DNA of 64,000 bases from Neonectria sp. B-13. Taxonomy: Eukaryota; Ascomycota; Sordariomycetes; Hypocreales; Nectriaceae. Positions 1 to 9,184 of this stretch are shown here, piece by piece (the first letter of the stretch is position 1; each line of letters begins with the position of its first letter). The stretch is from positions 3,162,001 to 3,226,000 of the forward strand of contig NOKP01000003.1 of assembly GCA_002682825.1 (NCBI GenBank), in the 5' to 3' direction. Under the pieces are notes generated by a model, which was given only the letters and a program-made list of their open reading frames with translations, searched no databases and was not told the origin of the DNA. The position numbers and the translations under genes were made by a program.

Positions 1-11
1 GAGCAAAAAGA

Positions 12-130
12 ACATACAACAGCGAGGATTCCCCGGTCGTCACCGACCCGAGTACTAATTCGCCGCTTCTCAGCTTGACTAAGGGAGAGCGGACGGGATC
101 CCGTATTTTCTGAGAGCTATGGTCGTATGT
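12..130 (-). rRNA. 5S ribosomal RNA, copy 1
   Basis: Read on the minus strand, this 119-nt stretch starts ACATACGACCATAG and ends TGTTGTATGT, the usual first and last bases of ascomycete 5S rRNA, and the two ends pair as helix I. The internal block around GGGATCCCGTCCGCTCTCCC and the GTCGGTGACGACC segment match the conserved 5S core that contains the RNA polymerase III internal promoter. Just past the 3' end (positions 3-10 on the plus strand, read in reverse) there is a run of T, the normal pol III terminator. Filamentous ascomycetes often carry 5S genes scattered outside the rDNA array, which fits this location. This copy looks intact and is the better candidate for the functional gene of the pair. 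Confidence 0.88.
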
Positions 131-211
131 ACCTGAAGCTGCAATGAGTCGGCCCATGAGGGCATCGTGACCCTATTGCGACAAAATCATCCACAAAGAG
201 CAAAAAAGAAA

Positions 212-330
212 ATATACAACAGTGAGGATTCCCCGGTCGTCACCGACCCGAGTACTAATTCACCGCTTCTCAGCTTGACTAAGGGAGAGCGGACGGGATC
301 CCGTATTTTCTAAGAGCTATGGTCGTATGT
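212..330 (-). rRNA. 5S ribosomal RNA, copy 2 (possibly decaying)
   Basis: This is a second 119-nt 5S copy exactly 200 bp from the first, same strand. It differs from copy 1 at four positions inside the RNA, and each difference is a C:G to T:A transition in this copy. One of them hits the 3' end (GTATAT instead of GTATGT) and breaks one pair of helix I. A T-run terminator still follows the 3' end. The copy may be transcribed, or may be a pseudogene in early decay; sequence alone cannot decide. Confidence 0.75.
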
Positions 331-420
331 ATCTGAGAGTCCCAAAGCGGGTCCTATAAGGGCATTGTGACCTGACGCTAGCAAAACTACCCACAAAGAG
401 CATAAAACATACAATGTCTC

Positions 421-1896
421 TTTGGTGTAGAAGCAGTGTAGTGCATGAAGACGATAAAGGTTCAAAAGGGAAGCCTTGTTAATGAATGGGGACATAGTAT
501 AAGCCTAGGTGTGTCTCTCAGTACACCCAGACGTTGTCTGAGGAGCAATACTTAACAAAACAAAACAGCGCAAACTTTCCATTGTTGGAGCTAGTTGGGA
601 TAGACGTCTCATTTTCCCTGTCCACTGGAGCTTGGCTGCTCCAGGCGGTAGGTTCTGCCATCATTTTGGCTCCTGTTGTTCGAAGCATTGCAGCCTGATG
701 CAATGGTGGGATGTATGTGCTTTCCCGATTCAGTCTCTCCTTTCAATCATGTAACTTCCTACCATAAATCCATTGAGATAACTGCCACGAGCAAGGTACA
801 TACGTCAGTACATGTGCCTCTGAGGGTCTCATACCAAATAGGAACAGTCAAATGGCGAGCCCCCTCAACCGGTACATCCTGGTTTACCGGCGAAGGGTGT
901 TATCGAGATTATGTATTCACTTCCTGGTTGCTTAATTATTGTGCAGTAATGAGAATTCTTGCTCATGCTAACTTTCTAGGTCAAGCCTGCTGGGAAGCTG
1001 AGTTATTGCCTACGATGCAGGTGCAATTTCCTCGGATTTCTTTAAGCTACAAGAATCATGTTATCATAGATTGCGAAATAGTAGGGCGCATCTAGCAGGT
1101 AGTTATTCTCTTCTATCAGTGTGGTAAGTAGTGCTAGAATATGTGAGAAACTTGAAGGGCATTTGCGCCCCAGACTTCACGAGAAATCGTATATAAAATG
1201 TCGCCGTCCCTATCCCGTTTCCTTTTTTCCTTTCCTTTTTAGTCTTCTTCTTCTTCAGCATCGATAGTCATGACGCCTAATCAAGTCCTCTCATTTCTTA
1301 CGTCTTCCTTCCACATCATGGTCTGTTCCTATCAACACTCTCAAGTCATATTACTGGCAATTTGGGCAAATCACCCCAATTAGGAACGCGACCTCAGACT
1401 CTGCTGTGTCCCAGGAGAGTAAGTCTCCCCTCATTCAATATTCATATGTATTATGCACTGTGTTGCTCTCCACTGAGAAGACATAGAGCTGGAAGCAAGC
1501 AGTCAAGCATTGTTGCTTTTTTTTTCTTCCTTCTACGGCAGCTTTGACGACCATATTCGACTTCGCGTTCTACATAAGACATAACCTTTTTGGTCGGGGA
1601 GTAAGTCTATCAGACTTTTCGGGCCCTTTTCCATTGTCACAGCTTGTGGTGTACTGAGACCTAAATGTTAAGACCTTAGACCTTAGACATAACCGTTGTT
1701 TCTTTAGCCTCAACTTCGGCACTGTGATTTTGGTACCATTAAATATAAGTTTAGGCTACCCAGTACTAAAGACCCATACTCTTCTTTACATAATGAGGTC
1801 TAAGAATCGCATGGAGGGCGATATGTTGGTTGTAATAATTACAAAGCGGTTGTGACAATAGAAATGCTGTTTCTTTTTGGCATTCTCCCCCGTCCC
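421..1896. other. Intergenic region, no gene seen
   Basis: About 1.5 kb with only short, biased open frames on either strand, no recognisable protein and no clear splice-linked exons. It is more AT-rich than its neighbours around 700-1100 and 1650-1860 and has a T/C-rich tract at about 1215-1258. Nothing further can be supported. Confidence 0.6.
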
Positions 1897-2727
1897 CTAA
1901 AGCTCATCTCTCGAGACTGTCTCTTTCGCCTCGCCCTCTACTTTCTTGGCCTTCAGGGCGTTCACCTTGATGTCAAATTTCATATTCTTCCCATCGGGTA
2001 TGGTGTGCTGGACCCAAGCAACAACGCCACCGTCCTCGGGCGTGGGCTTGTACTTGCCCAAATCAATAAGAATATCTAAGCGCAGAAGCATGAGTAAAAG
2101 AAGGTCAACACGGGCAGGGGTCTTCTGCAATAACTTACCCTTGCACTCACTGGCATCGGCGGCCCACAGTGGAAGGATGCCATACAGAGCACCAGGGGCG
2201 AAAACGGCGACTCGCTGCTCATCTAGCGACCGATCTATCTTGTCGGCGCTCGGGAACTCGACAACGGATTCCACCTCGTCTTCCTTGTTCTTGGGCTTGT
2301 CAAAGACGGCAAACAGAGCCTTGCCCTTGCCGTCGGTCCGCTCCTCCTCCTCGATCCACTCGCGCACCGTGGTCGGCAGCTTTGCATAGTCCATCAACAT
2401 CAGGCTCCGGTCGTGGAGGTGGCGGTCCAGGCCAACCCAGCTGCCCGGATACTCCCTTCCGGAAAAGACCTTCTTGAGGCCGCTGCTCCAGGGCTTCAGG
2501 CCGTTGGGCGGCGGCTCCATAAGGTCGTGCAGGGTGTACTCGAGGGCTTGGAAGCTGGCGGTGGATTCACAAGCCGGCTCGAAGGACGACGATAAATCAG
2601 CAGAGAATGGATTCTTCCAGTCAAAGCCTTCGACCTTGTGGGGCTCGGCGGCTGGCTTCTTGAAGTTGAAGGCCTGGGTCGTGCCAGCGACCATGATGGC
2701 TAGGATTGGGGCTGAGTTGAGCTTCAT
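1897..2727 (-). CDS. Secretory-pathway protein with C-terminal RDEL, unknown function
   Basis: I do not recognise this family. The N-terminus (MKLNSAPILAIMVAGTTQAF) is a clear signal peptide with likely cleavage after TQA. The last four residues are RDEL, a variant of the HDEL/KDEL signal that returns soluble proteins to the ER, so the protein may reside in the ER lumen rather than being exported. A 63-bp intron (2138-2076, GTAAGT to TTAG) is likely. It is a multiple of three, so the frame stays open if it is retained, but splicing removes an odd hydrophobic stretch and leaves about 255 residues joining ECK to DILIDLGKYK. The mature part is acidic and mixed, without transmembrane segments. 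It has few cysteines, so it does not look like a small cysteine-rich effector. It lies alone on the minus strand between the 5S genes and the GH114 gene. Confidence 0.75.
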   Translation of the reverse strand: MKLNSAPILAIMVAGTTQAFNFKKPAAEPHKVEGFDWKNPFSADLSSSFEPACESTASFQALEYTLHDLMEPPPNGLKPWSSGLKKVFSGREYPGSWVGLDRHLHDRSLMLMDYAKLPTTVREWIEEEERTDGKGKALFAVFDKPKNKEDEVESVVEFPSADKIDRSLDEQRVAVFAPGALYGILPLWAADASECKGKLLQKTPARVDLLLLMLLRLDILIDLGKYKPTPEDGGVVAWVQHTIPDGKNMKFDIKVNALKAKKVEGEAKETVSRDEL

Positions 2728-4257
2728 AGCTGTGAGGATAATGACGATGCCGAGGTGATATGACGGTGCAGCTCAGCGGGAAGTGGATGATGAGAAACAC
2801 AACCAACCCTGGCATCGGCCTGGACCATTATAAATAGTCCCGCCATATGAAGCCAGGCTGTTCAGAAGCAGAATTGCGTTGCTGTCCTCATCGGACGGTT
2901 GAAGCTCCGGATTTCCTTTTCGGGACTCACGGGTGATGGCGAGGGGTTGCTTGGCCGAGGAGCAGGAGGGGAAAGTCATGGGTTCGGGTTTCATGGTCTG
3001 GCCATCATGACACCACTTGTCTAGGAGACTGTCAGGTGGTGGGTTTTCCGGGTCATGACTTGAATAGGACGAAAGGTGTAGATGAACTCTGGTTGAGTGA
3101 ACTTGTTTACCGAAGCACTGGTACTTTATATTCCTCATGTAGCCAATTGTCGAGTAGATGTTTAGATACAGACCGAGCGTTTTGGTTCTGGTTCAATTGA
3201 GTCTGAGCCCAACTAATCCGAGTCATACCATACTTAATATCGTTCAGTCATTCGCCATTGAATACGGCTGGAATCAACCGCCAATCCGGATATTATTCAC
3301 TAGCACAGTTGCATTCTTTTCCCGGCGGGGTTGGTGTAAGCAACTCCTGCGGGTTGACGGCCCGCAAAGGACGGAGATTTTTCTCGATGAGGGTGTAGGG
3401 TAAATGCACCGCCAATTCGAGCAATGCCCCCCCAGGAGGGAGCCAACTCACCCAAGTACTCCATATCGCACAATTGCTTATACATGCTGCAGCCTCATGG
3501 CTAACCAGGAATATCAAACCCGTGTCGGATGCCAGCCCGTGTTTCTTCTCCACAGCTGAAAGTGGATTCGCTGGGCCATGCGCACCGCCGCCCAGGCTCT
3601 ATGTCGTAAATTTGATGCCGTCCTAGCCGCGGACAAAGCGCGATGGAGGCGCTCGTGGATGGCTTAGCAGGAGTGCCTCTTGGCAGGGGACAGACCAGTG
3701 CACAATGGCTGAGCCTCTCTTCGCTTGTGTGCAAGCCGTTATGGAGTTTGAGAGGGTTCACGACCGGGGAGGTCGGATCTTTCGGGATCTGCAAAATACC
3801 TTACCTCCATAGCACTGTTGTACAACGTCTACTTTATTTCTTAAATTAGGGGCGATCTCCAGTTATTGATAATTCCCGATCGCCGGTCGGAAGCTTCCGA
3901 AACGCGCCAGCTAAGACCTCCGGCTGTTCTAGACCCGCGCTTTGGGGACCCGCGAACCTGAAATAGTTACCTTTGGGCGCGAGCCTTTTCATTTTAATTC
4001 GTTAGACACTGTCTAAAACCCTCCGATTGCGCATTGTTTCTCTCTTCCCCCCCCCCACTTGATTCAGTTGAGGTTTGAATGCCCCCCTGGCGTTACTGCG
4101 CCGCGTTCCGCCCAGTCGCATCACGAGTTTCTAGGCCTAATTCATCTGGCCGAGGGGCTGAGGTTGAAGGATTCATATCTCGTAAGGCTAAAGGCTTGGG
4201 AGGGCATAATGACATTATCATAAGGCGAGCCAGACAGGGAAGTCTTTTTTTGTTTCT
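2728..4257. other. Divergent intergenic region
   Basis: This 1.5-kb stretch lies between the start of the RDEL-protein gene (minus) and the GH114 promoter (plus). Open frames of 60-120 codons exist here, but none has family features, signal sequence or splice support. A C-run sits at about 4049-4058. It probably holds the promoters of both flanking genes. Confidence 0.55.
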
Positions 4258-4266
4258 CTATATAAG
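4258..4266 (+). promoter_or_regulatory. Probable TATA box of the GH114 gene
   Basis: The sequence ctatataag lies about 140 bp upstream of the chosen GH114 start codon, after a T-rich stretch and before a pyrimidine-rich leader. Position and sequence fit a fungal TATA element; no transcript start data are available. Confidence 0.45.
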
Positions 4267-4407
4267 TTGTTTCTTTGCTTTCCTTGGCATCTGCAGTGGG
4301 TTTTTCTTTATGCTGTTTCTTGTCCTACACCCTCTCACATCACATCACATCCATCACCGTCACAAATCTCTCGCTTAAAGGAGCAGGGGACTTTGACGAC
4401 GGGAACC

Positions 4408-5538
4408 ATGTCGACAACGGAAGCTGGCAGCACGTCGGCTGTCATGGCCGAGGCGAAACCGGCTGCCGCCGGCAAGACCAAGGCTGCGTGGCCGCTGTGG
4501 AAGAAGCTCACGCTGGTCGGCGTTGCGCTGGTCGTAGTCATCGGTCTCGCAGTCGGTCTCGGCGTCGGGTTGACGCGCGGGAAGGACGGCGATGACAGCG
4601 ATGGCGACAACAGCAGCGACAGCGACAGCGACAATAGCAGCGGCGACAACGGCGACGACTCGTCCGATGGCGACAACAACACCAGCAACTCCAGCGTCTG
4701 GCAGCCCGCAGTCGGCGCCTCGTGGCAGATCATCCTCAAGTACCCCATCGTGCTCACCGACGACAGCACCGACGGCCTCGCGCCCGACACGGACATCTGG
4801 GACCTGGACCTGTACGACAATGACAAGTCCATCTTCGACGCACTGCGCGACGCTGGCAAGCACGTCATCTGCTACTTCAGCGCCGGGTCGTGGGAGGACT
4901 GGCGCGACGATGCCGACGACTTCGCCAAGGCGGATCTGGGCAAGGGCCTCGACGGCTGGGAGGGCGAGAAGTGGCTCAACGTGTCGAGTCCCAAGGTGCG
5001 CAGCATCATGAAGAAGCGCATAAAGCTCGCCTCCGATAAGGGCTGCAGCGCCATCGATCCTGATAACGTGGACGGCTACGTGAGTCTCAGTCGCAACAAG
5101 AGAAGCCCCCTTACTAACCCTCCACAGCAAAATGAAAACGGCCTGGGCCTCACCGAATCCGATGCCGTCTCCTACATCAAGTTCCTCTCCGCCGAGGCCG
5201 CCCAGTACAACATGTCGACGGGCCTCAAGAACGCCGGCGACATCATCGACGACGTGCTAGACCACGTGCACTTTTCCGTCAACGAGCAGTGCATCCAGTA
5301 CGGCGAGTGCGAGACCTTTGCCGCCTTCATCGACGCCGACAAGCCCGTCTTCAACATCGAGTACCCGGACAAGGCGCCCAAGGTCTCCGACAAGGAGAAG
5401 GCCGTCATCTGCTCCGACGCCGGCGATGCCAAGGGCTCCGACAAGTTCAGCAAGGTCATCAAGAAGATGATCCTCGATGGTTGGGTTGAGTACTGCGGCT
5501 CGTCTAAGACGTATACCACCAAGACGGACACGTCATAG
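4408..5538 (+). CDS. Membrane-anchored GH114 endo-alpha-1,4-galactosaminidase (Ega3-like)
   Basis: Predicted 360-residue glycoside hydrolase of family 114, the family whose characterised members cleave alpha-1,4-linked galactosamine polymers such as fungal galactosaminogalactan. Residues 34-55 form one transmembrane helix after a short basic cytosolic N-terminus, giving a type II topology like Aspergillus Ega3. Residues 56-96 are an Asp/Ser/Gly-rich acidic linker, followed by the TIM-barrel domain. Family signatures are visible: VICYFSAGSWEDWR, IDPDNVDGY (acidic residues expected at the active site) and FNIEYP. One 48-bp intron (5080-5127, GTGAGT to CCACAG, branch site TACTAAC) interrupts the gene just after IDPDNVDGY. 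It is in frame, so a naive reading would insert 16 extra residues. I chose the ATG at 4408, which directly precedes the basic N-terminus; an upstream ATG at 4267 lies in the leader. The other galactosaminogalactan genes known from Aspergillus are not nearby. Confidence 0.88.
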   Translation: MSTTEAGSTSAVMAEAKPAAAGKTKAAWPLWKKLTLVGVALVVVIGLAVGLGVGLTRGKDGDDSDGDNSSDSDSDNSSGDNGDDSSDGDNNTSNSSVWQPAVGASWQIILKYPIVLTDDSTDGLAPDTDIWDLDLYDNDKSIFDALRDAGKHVICYFSAGSWEDWRDDADDFAKADLGKGLDGWEGEKWLNVSSPKVRSIMKKRIKLASDKGCSAIDPDNVDGYVSLSRNKRSPLTNPPQQNENGLGLTESDAVSYIKFLSAEAAQYNMSTGLKNAGDIIDDVLDHVHFSVNEQCIQYGECETFAAFIDADKPVFNIEYPDKAPKVSDKEKAVICSDAGDAKGSDKFSKVIKKMILDGWVEYCGSSKTYTTKTDTS

Positions 5539-6089
5539 TGGAGGGACGAGTCGGGAGACTACGACAGTCTCATAAAACGTGGTTATGGTAGCCTCATCGA
5601 GGTTTACGTAGGAGTAACACTCCATTCTCGATTTTCAAAGACGCCAAATTTAATCATAATAATCTTCATCTTGGCCAAATTCATCTCATCAAATAAACCA
5701 TTTGAATCAACAACTGCTGTTGTCAGTGACTAAGTAGGTATATAGCATTATCGTCAAGTTGGTAGTTGCCTTCACCTTCACCTTCACCTTCACCTGGGCC
5801 AGAGCCTCAAATATCCAACCGCCGTCATCTCCGGCTGGTAATGTACGTAATCGTCGTCAACACACATATCCTCCCGCGTGCACGCTATTTATTATACAAT
5901 ATCCTCCCGTGAGAAAACCCGGGCCTTTTATATCCCCAAAACGCCAAAAGCCAACGATTAGTCGCGCAAATGTTTCGGGTATCCTAAGAGAAGTGTTCCA
6001 CCCGCACCCCAATAATACACTGAACCGCCCACCAGTCATGCATCTTCATAAACCGAAGACGTGACTTTCTGTGTCCTCTACAGCAGCCC
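5539..6089. other. Convergent intergenic region with a short TTCACC repeat
   Basis: This 551-bp stretch separates the 3' ends of the GH114 gene (plus) and the Zn2Cys6 gene (minus), so it should hold both terminators and 3' UTRs. Four exact copies of TTCACC lie at 5771-5794. No gene is seen. Confidence 0.6.
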
Positions 6090-9000
6090 CTAATTAGCAG
6101 CCATGAATTTCGAACTCCCCTCTTGCTTGAAGAGCCAGTCGCTGTTGGCGTCGACCATGAAGTTGGTGATGTTGAACTCGTTGGGCACAGCTAACTCCGT
6201 GCTGCTGCCGTTGGTCATTTCCATATCGCTGCCCGGCGGCGCTTGGGCGTGATTGACCCCGGAAATGTTCTCGCCGCCCACCGGGAGACGGGGGACGTTG
6301 AAGAAGTCGAAGACGTCAAGATACTCGAGCTCGTTTGGCGCTGGTGTCCTGGCGGGCGTGACGCTGGGCAACCTGCTAAGGGCAGAGCCTCCATGCCTCG
6401 GCTGTCGAGAGATGAGGAAGTCTAGGTCGAATGCCGTGCGCCGCATATCCGACAGTATCTTGATAGAGCTTGGAGTCACACCGTCGCCCTGGCGCTCACT
6501 GTCACGGTGCTCATCAAGCACCCTCTGCAGCAGCTGAGAGTATCTGGCAGCCACGGGCCAGAAACGGCCCATCTCCCGCAGAGACTCGACGAAGAATGAT
6601 ATTTGGGGGGACAGCTTATGTTCGACAGTGGAGCCGTGAACCAAGAGAAGCCGCGCAGACACCCATAGGGTAAAGGCAAACGGCGGACCAAGCTTCTCCA
6701 GCATGCCATTGTTGACCACAAACTCGCCGAGCGCAGCAACGTTCTCAACCGCACTGTGACACCTCTGAGATGCACTATAAGAGGGGGTGAATATAGGCGA
6801 TCGCGTCGTTGGGTATGCCGCGGATGAGTGGAGGCGGATGACAGCGGTATGATAGGTGGCATGGAGCATGACCCAGGCGCAGTTGATGTTCTTGCTCCCG
6901 GGCTGGAAGAGCTTGGCCATGTTGCCAAACTCGCCGGGCAGACCAAACTTCCATGATGTGAGCATGTTGTCGAGCTCCTTGTATTGCATTTGCCACTGCT
7001 CCACATCGCTTAGGGCACTGATGTCGACTGGCTGCTTGAGAAACTTGTGAACCTTGGAGAGTATGCCTAGGATCTCAATGTAGTGGGCAAACGCGCCGAG
7101 GTTCTCGGGACGGTCCGGCTCATGCTCTGGGGATTCGTCGTGATGACCTTCAGTTCTGAACCATCTCGTTTCGACCTTTTGGTTCTTGATCCATAGGTCA
7201 TCACGGCAAGGCAGAGTGCGGTCGATCTCCTTGTCATCAAGGGCGAATTCAAAGGCTGTGGCAATGGTGGCATATCTGTCTAGCAAGTAAATCATCCAGA
7301 AGAGCCGTCGTCGAGCCTCTTCTTCGATAAAGTCCTTCGGTTCGGATAGGGTGATGGCCCGGAGGGTATATATGGACATGTAATGGGGGGAGACGGTGGA
7401 GGATGTGGTCTCGACAGCCAGCCCGAGCTGTACAACAGAGCGAGTGATGAGAGCCATGATGTTCCAGCCTGGTGGGCCATTGCTGCTACCACATAGATCG
7501 AGGGCAAGGATGACGAGAGCTTGCAAGGACTTTACGGATGAGTTTCCCATGCCATAAAGCAGCACGCGTTCCTTGGAGACCTTGTGATAGTGCTCTCTGC
7601 GCTCTTCAGTTAGCCTCGGGTCGGTGGAATAGCGCATTGTGGTGGCGACAATGGCGTGGAGCAGGACTCGGTCAGTCTCATCGAGGGTGGAGGGCCCAAA
7701 GAGAGAGTCGAGAGTAGTCTTTCGGTGGAGGATAGGACACCATGTGTTGATGTGCTTAAAGTAGAGGTCTACGAGAGCGTAGAGCAGGTCGTAGGGAGGC
7801 ATTTCTCGATCGGGGGTTGTGGTCCCTGGTGCCGACGGCATGGGAGCCGTGGGAGAGTGACTGGAGCCATAGTAGTCCTGAGCGGCGGCGCTGGGCTGCA
7901 GAGGCGCCATATGAGGAGGCGCGGACATGGCGGACAGTGGCCCCTGGTTGTGGTAGCCATCGTTGATGCTGGGCGTGTGAGGAACGCCGAACTCGATGTT
8001 CTGGGAGCCACCAGGGAAGTTTGCGCTCGCGGACTTGTGGAGGAAGAGGGCTGTGTCGGCTTGGGGGGTGCGGATGGGCTCTGAAGCGCGGAACAGGCTT
8101 GTCGGGGCGTCTCGAGGGGTGCTGCCTTGGTCGCTGGGGAGGCTCGGATTACTGTTGCGGATGCTGGCAGTGAGACCGGGGTGCGAGTTGGTGGTGAGCG
8201 AGACCTGAAGAATCTCGGAGTGAGAGCGCAATATCTCCTCAAGCTTGTCTAGGCGCTGCTCCAGCTCGCGGCCGTAACCAGCTCGAAGGCCGGGCTTCTT
8301 TCGCTCTCTGTACTCGCAGATGGCGCCGTTACGGGTACACCAACCGCATGCCGGTTGACCACGATCGCACTTGACCTGGCGTAACAGTCGGGTTAGTAAT
8401 GATGCGGGTGAAGGTCTTGGGGATGTTTGATTTAAACGAGGAGGTGGTGGGTGCTATGTGGCGTACCTTTCTCTGCTTGCAAAGCTCACACCTGGGAGTG
8501 GCGCTGTTAGTTTGGGACTGAGAGGCGGAGAAGTTGTGTATGATGGGAAGAGAAAGCTGGCGATTGGATTCGGGCTTGGGGTTGGTCTCGAGTTCGAGTT
8601 CAGGCTCAGGTTCAGGCTCGAATTCAGGCTCTGCTGCTTCTGAGGGCGAACGTGGTGATGGGGGATATGATGAAGCTTCGGAGGGCGACATGGTGGGCGT
8701 GTTGGTGGTGAGGACGGCAGTGAGACAGTGTGCGGGGGCTTTAAGACAGTGACGCCAGCGACGACGATGATGAGGGCGGCGACGATGAAATGAGATACGA
8801 GGATGACGCGCCAATATGCGATAAGGGGAGGAGCTGGGTAATGTAACGAGGAGTAGGGGGCTTGGAGCAGGATGACCGGGAGGAGCAAGAGTTGGAGTTG
8901 GAGTAGGGCCAAGAACAGGTCGCAGGCGGCTGCAGCTGCACCATCTGTAGATGGTAGACTGCAGTCTCCAGACTGTAGACGGCTTAAAGGATTAGAGGAA

Positions 9001-9184
9001 GGAAAGAAAAAACTTACGACACCGAGACAGGCCGCTTGCGCTTCCCGTTGCGACACAGGATGTCGTCGCCATGTTCGTCCTCGTCGCTGAGAAACGTGTT
9101 TGCCTCGTCGCTGTCGAGGTCGGGGCCGGACGGGCGACTCTCTCCCGAAGGAGTGCCCGAAGGCTTGCCGGCCCCGTTAATCAT
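6090..9184 (-). CDS. rhaR: Zn2Cys6 transcription factor, probable L-rhamnose/pectin regulator (RhaR/PDR-1-like)
   Basis: Predicted 825-residue regulator from three exons: 9184-9018, 8491-8467 and 8375-6090. The joined lengths are in frame. The zinc cluster has six cysteines at about residues 57, 60, 67, 74, 77 and 84 (CX2CX6CX6CX2CX6C). It is preceded by the basic stretch KRKRPVSVS and followed by a linker and a coiled dimerisation segment (GRELEQRLDKLEEILRSH). The first two cysteines sit on a 25-nt exon; splicing from TC|GTAAGT to CCCAG|G rebuilds the codon for the serine before CELC. A fungal-specific transcription factor domain (PF04082 type) spans about residues 250-560, containing YFKHINTWCPILHR and RRRLFWMIYLLDRYA. 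Its neighbours are LRA3 and LRA1. From memory, RhaR of Aspergillus and PDR-1 of Neurospora are Zn2Cys6 activators of L-rhamnose use encoded next to LRA3. Family assignment is firm; the ortholog name is inference from locus order. Confidence 0.85.

Larger units (their letters stand above)
1..420. repeat. Tandem duplication of a 200-bp unit holding 5S rRNA
   Basis: The 5S copies repeat with a period of about 200 bp. The spacer is duplicated too: the sequences around 160-205 and 360-405 share blocks such as gggcat.gtgacc and cacaaagagca. A third unit seems to begin at 407 (acatacaa) but stops matching almost at once. The spacers have diverged more than the 5S parts, as expected if selection or gene conversion preserved the RNA genes. 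Confidence 0.8.

Noticed and set aside
676..1095. 139-codon open frame, plus strand
   Set aside because: No domain, no splice-linked partner and composition of non-coding AT-rich DNA; likely chance.
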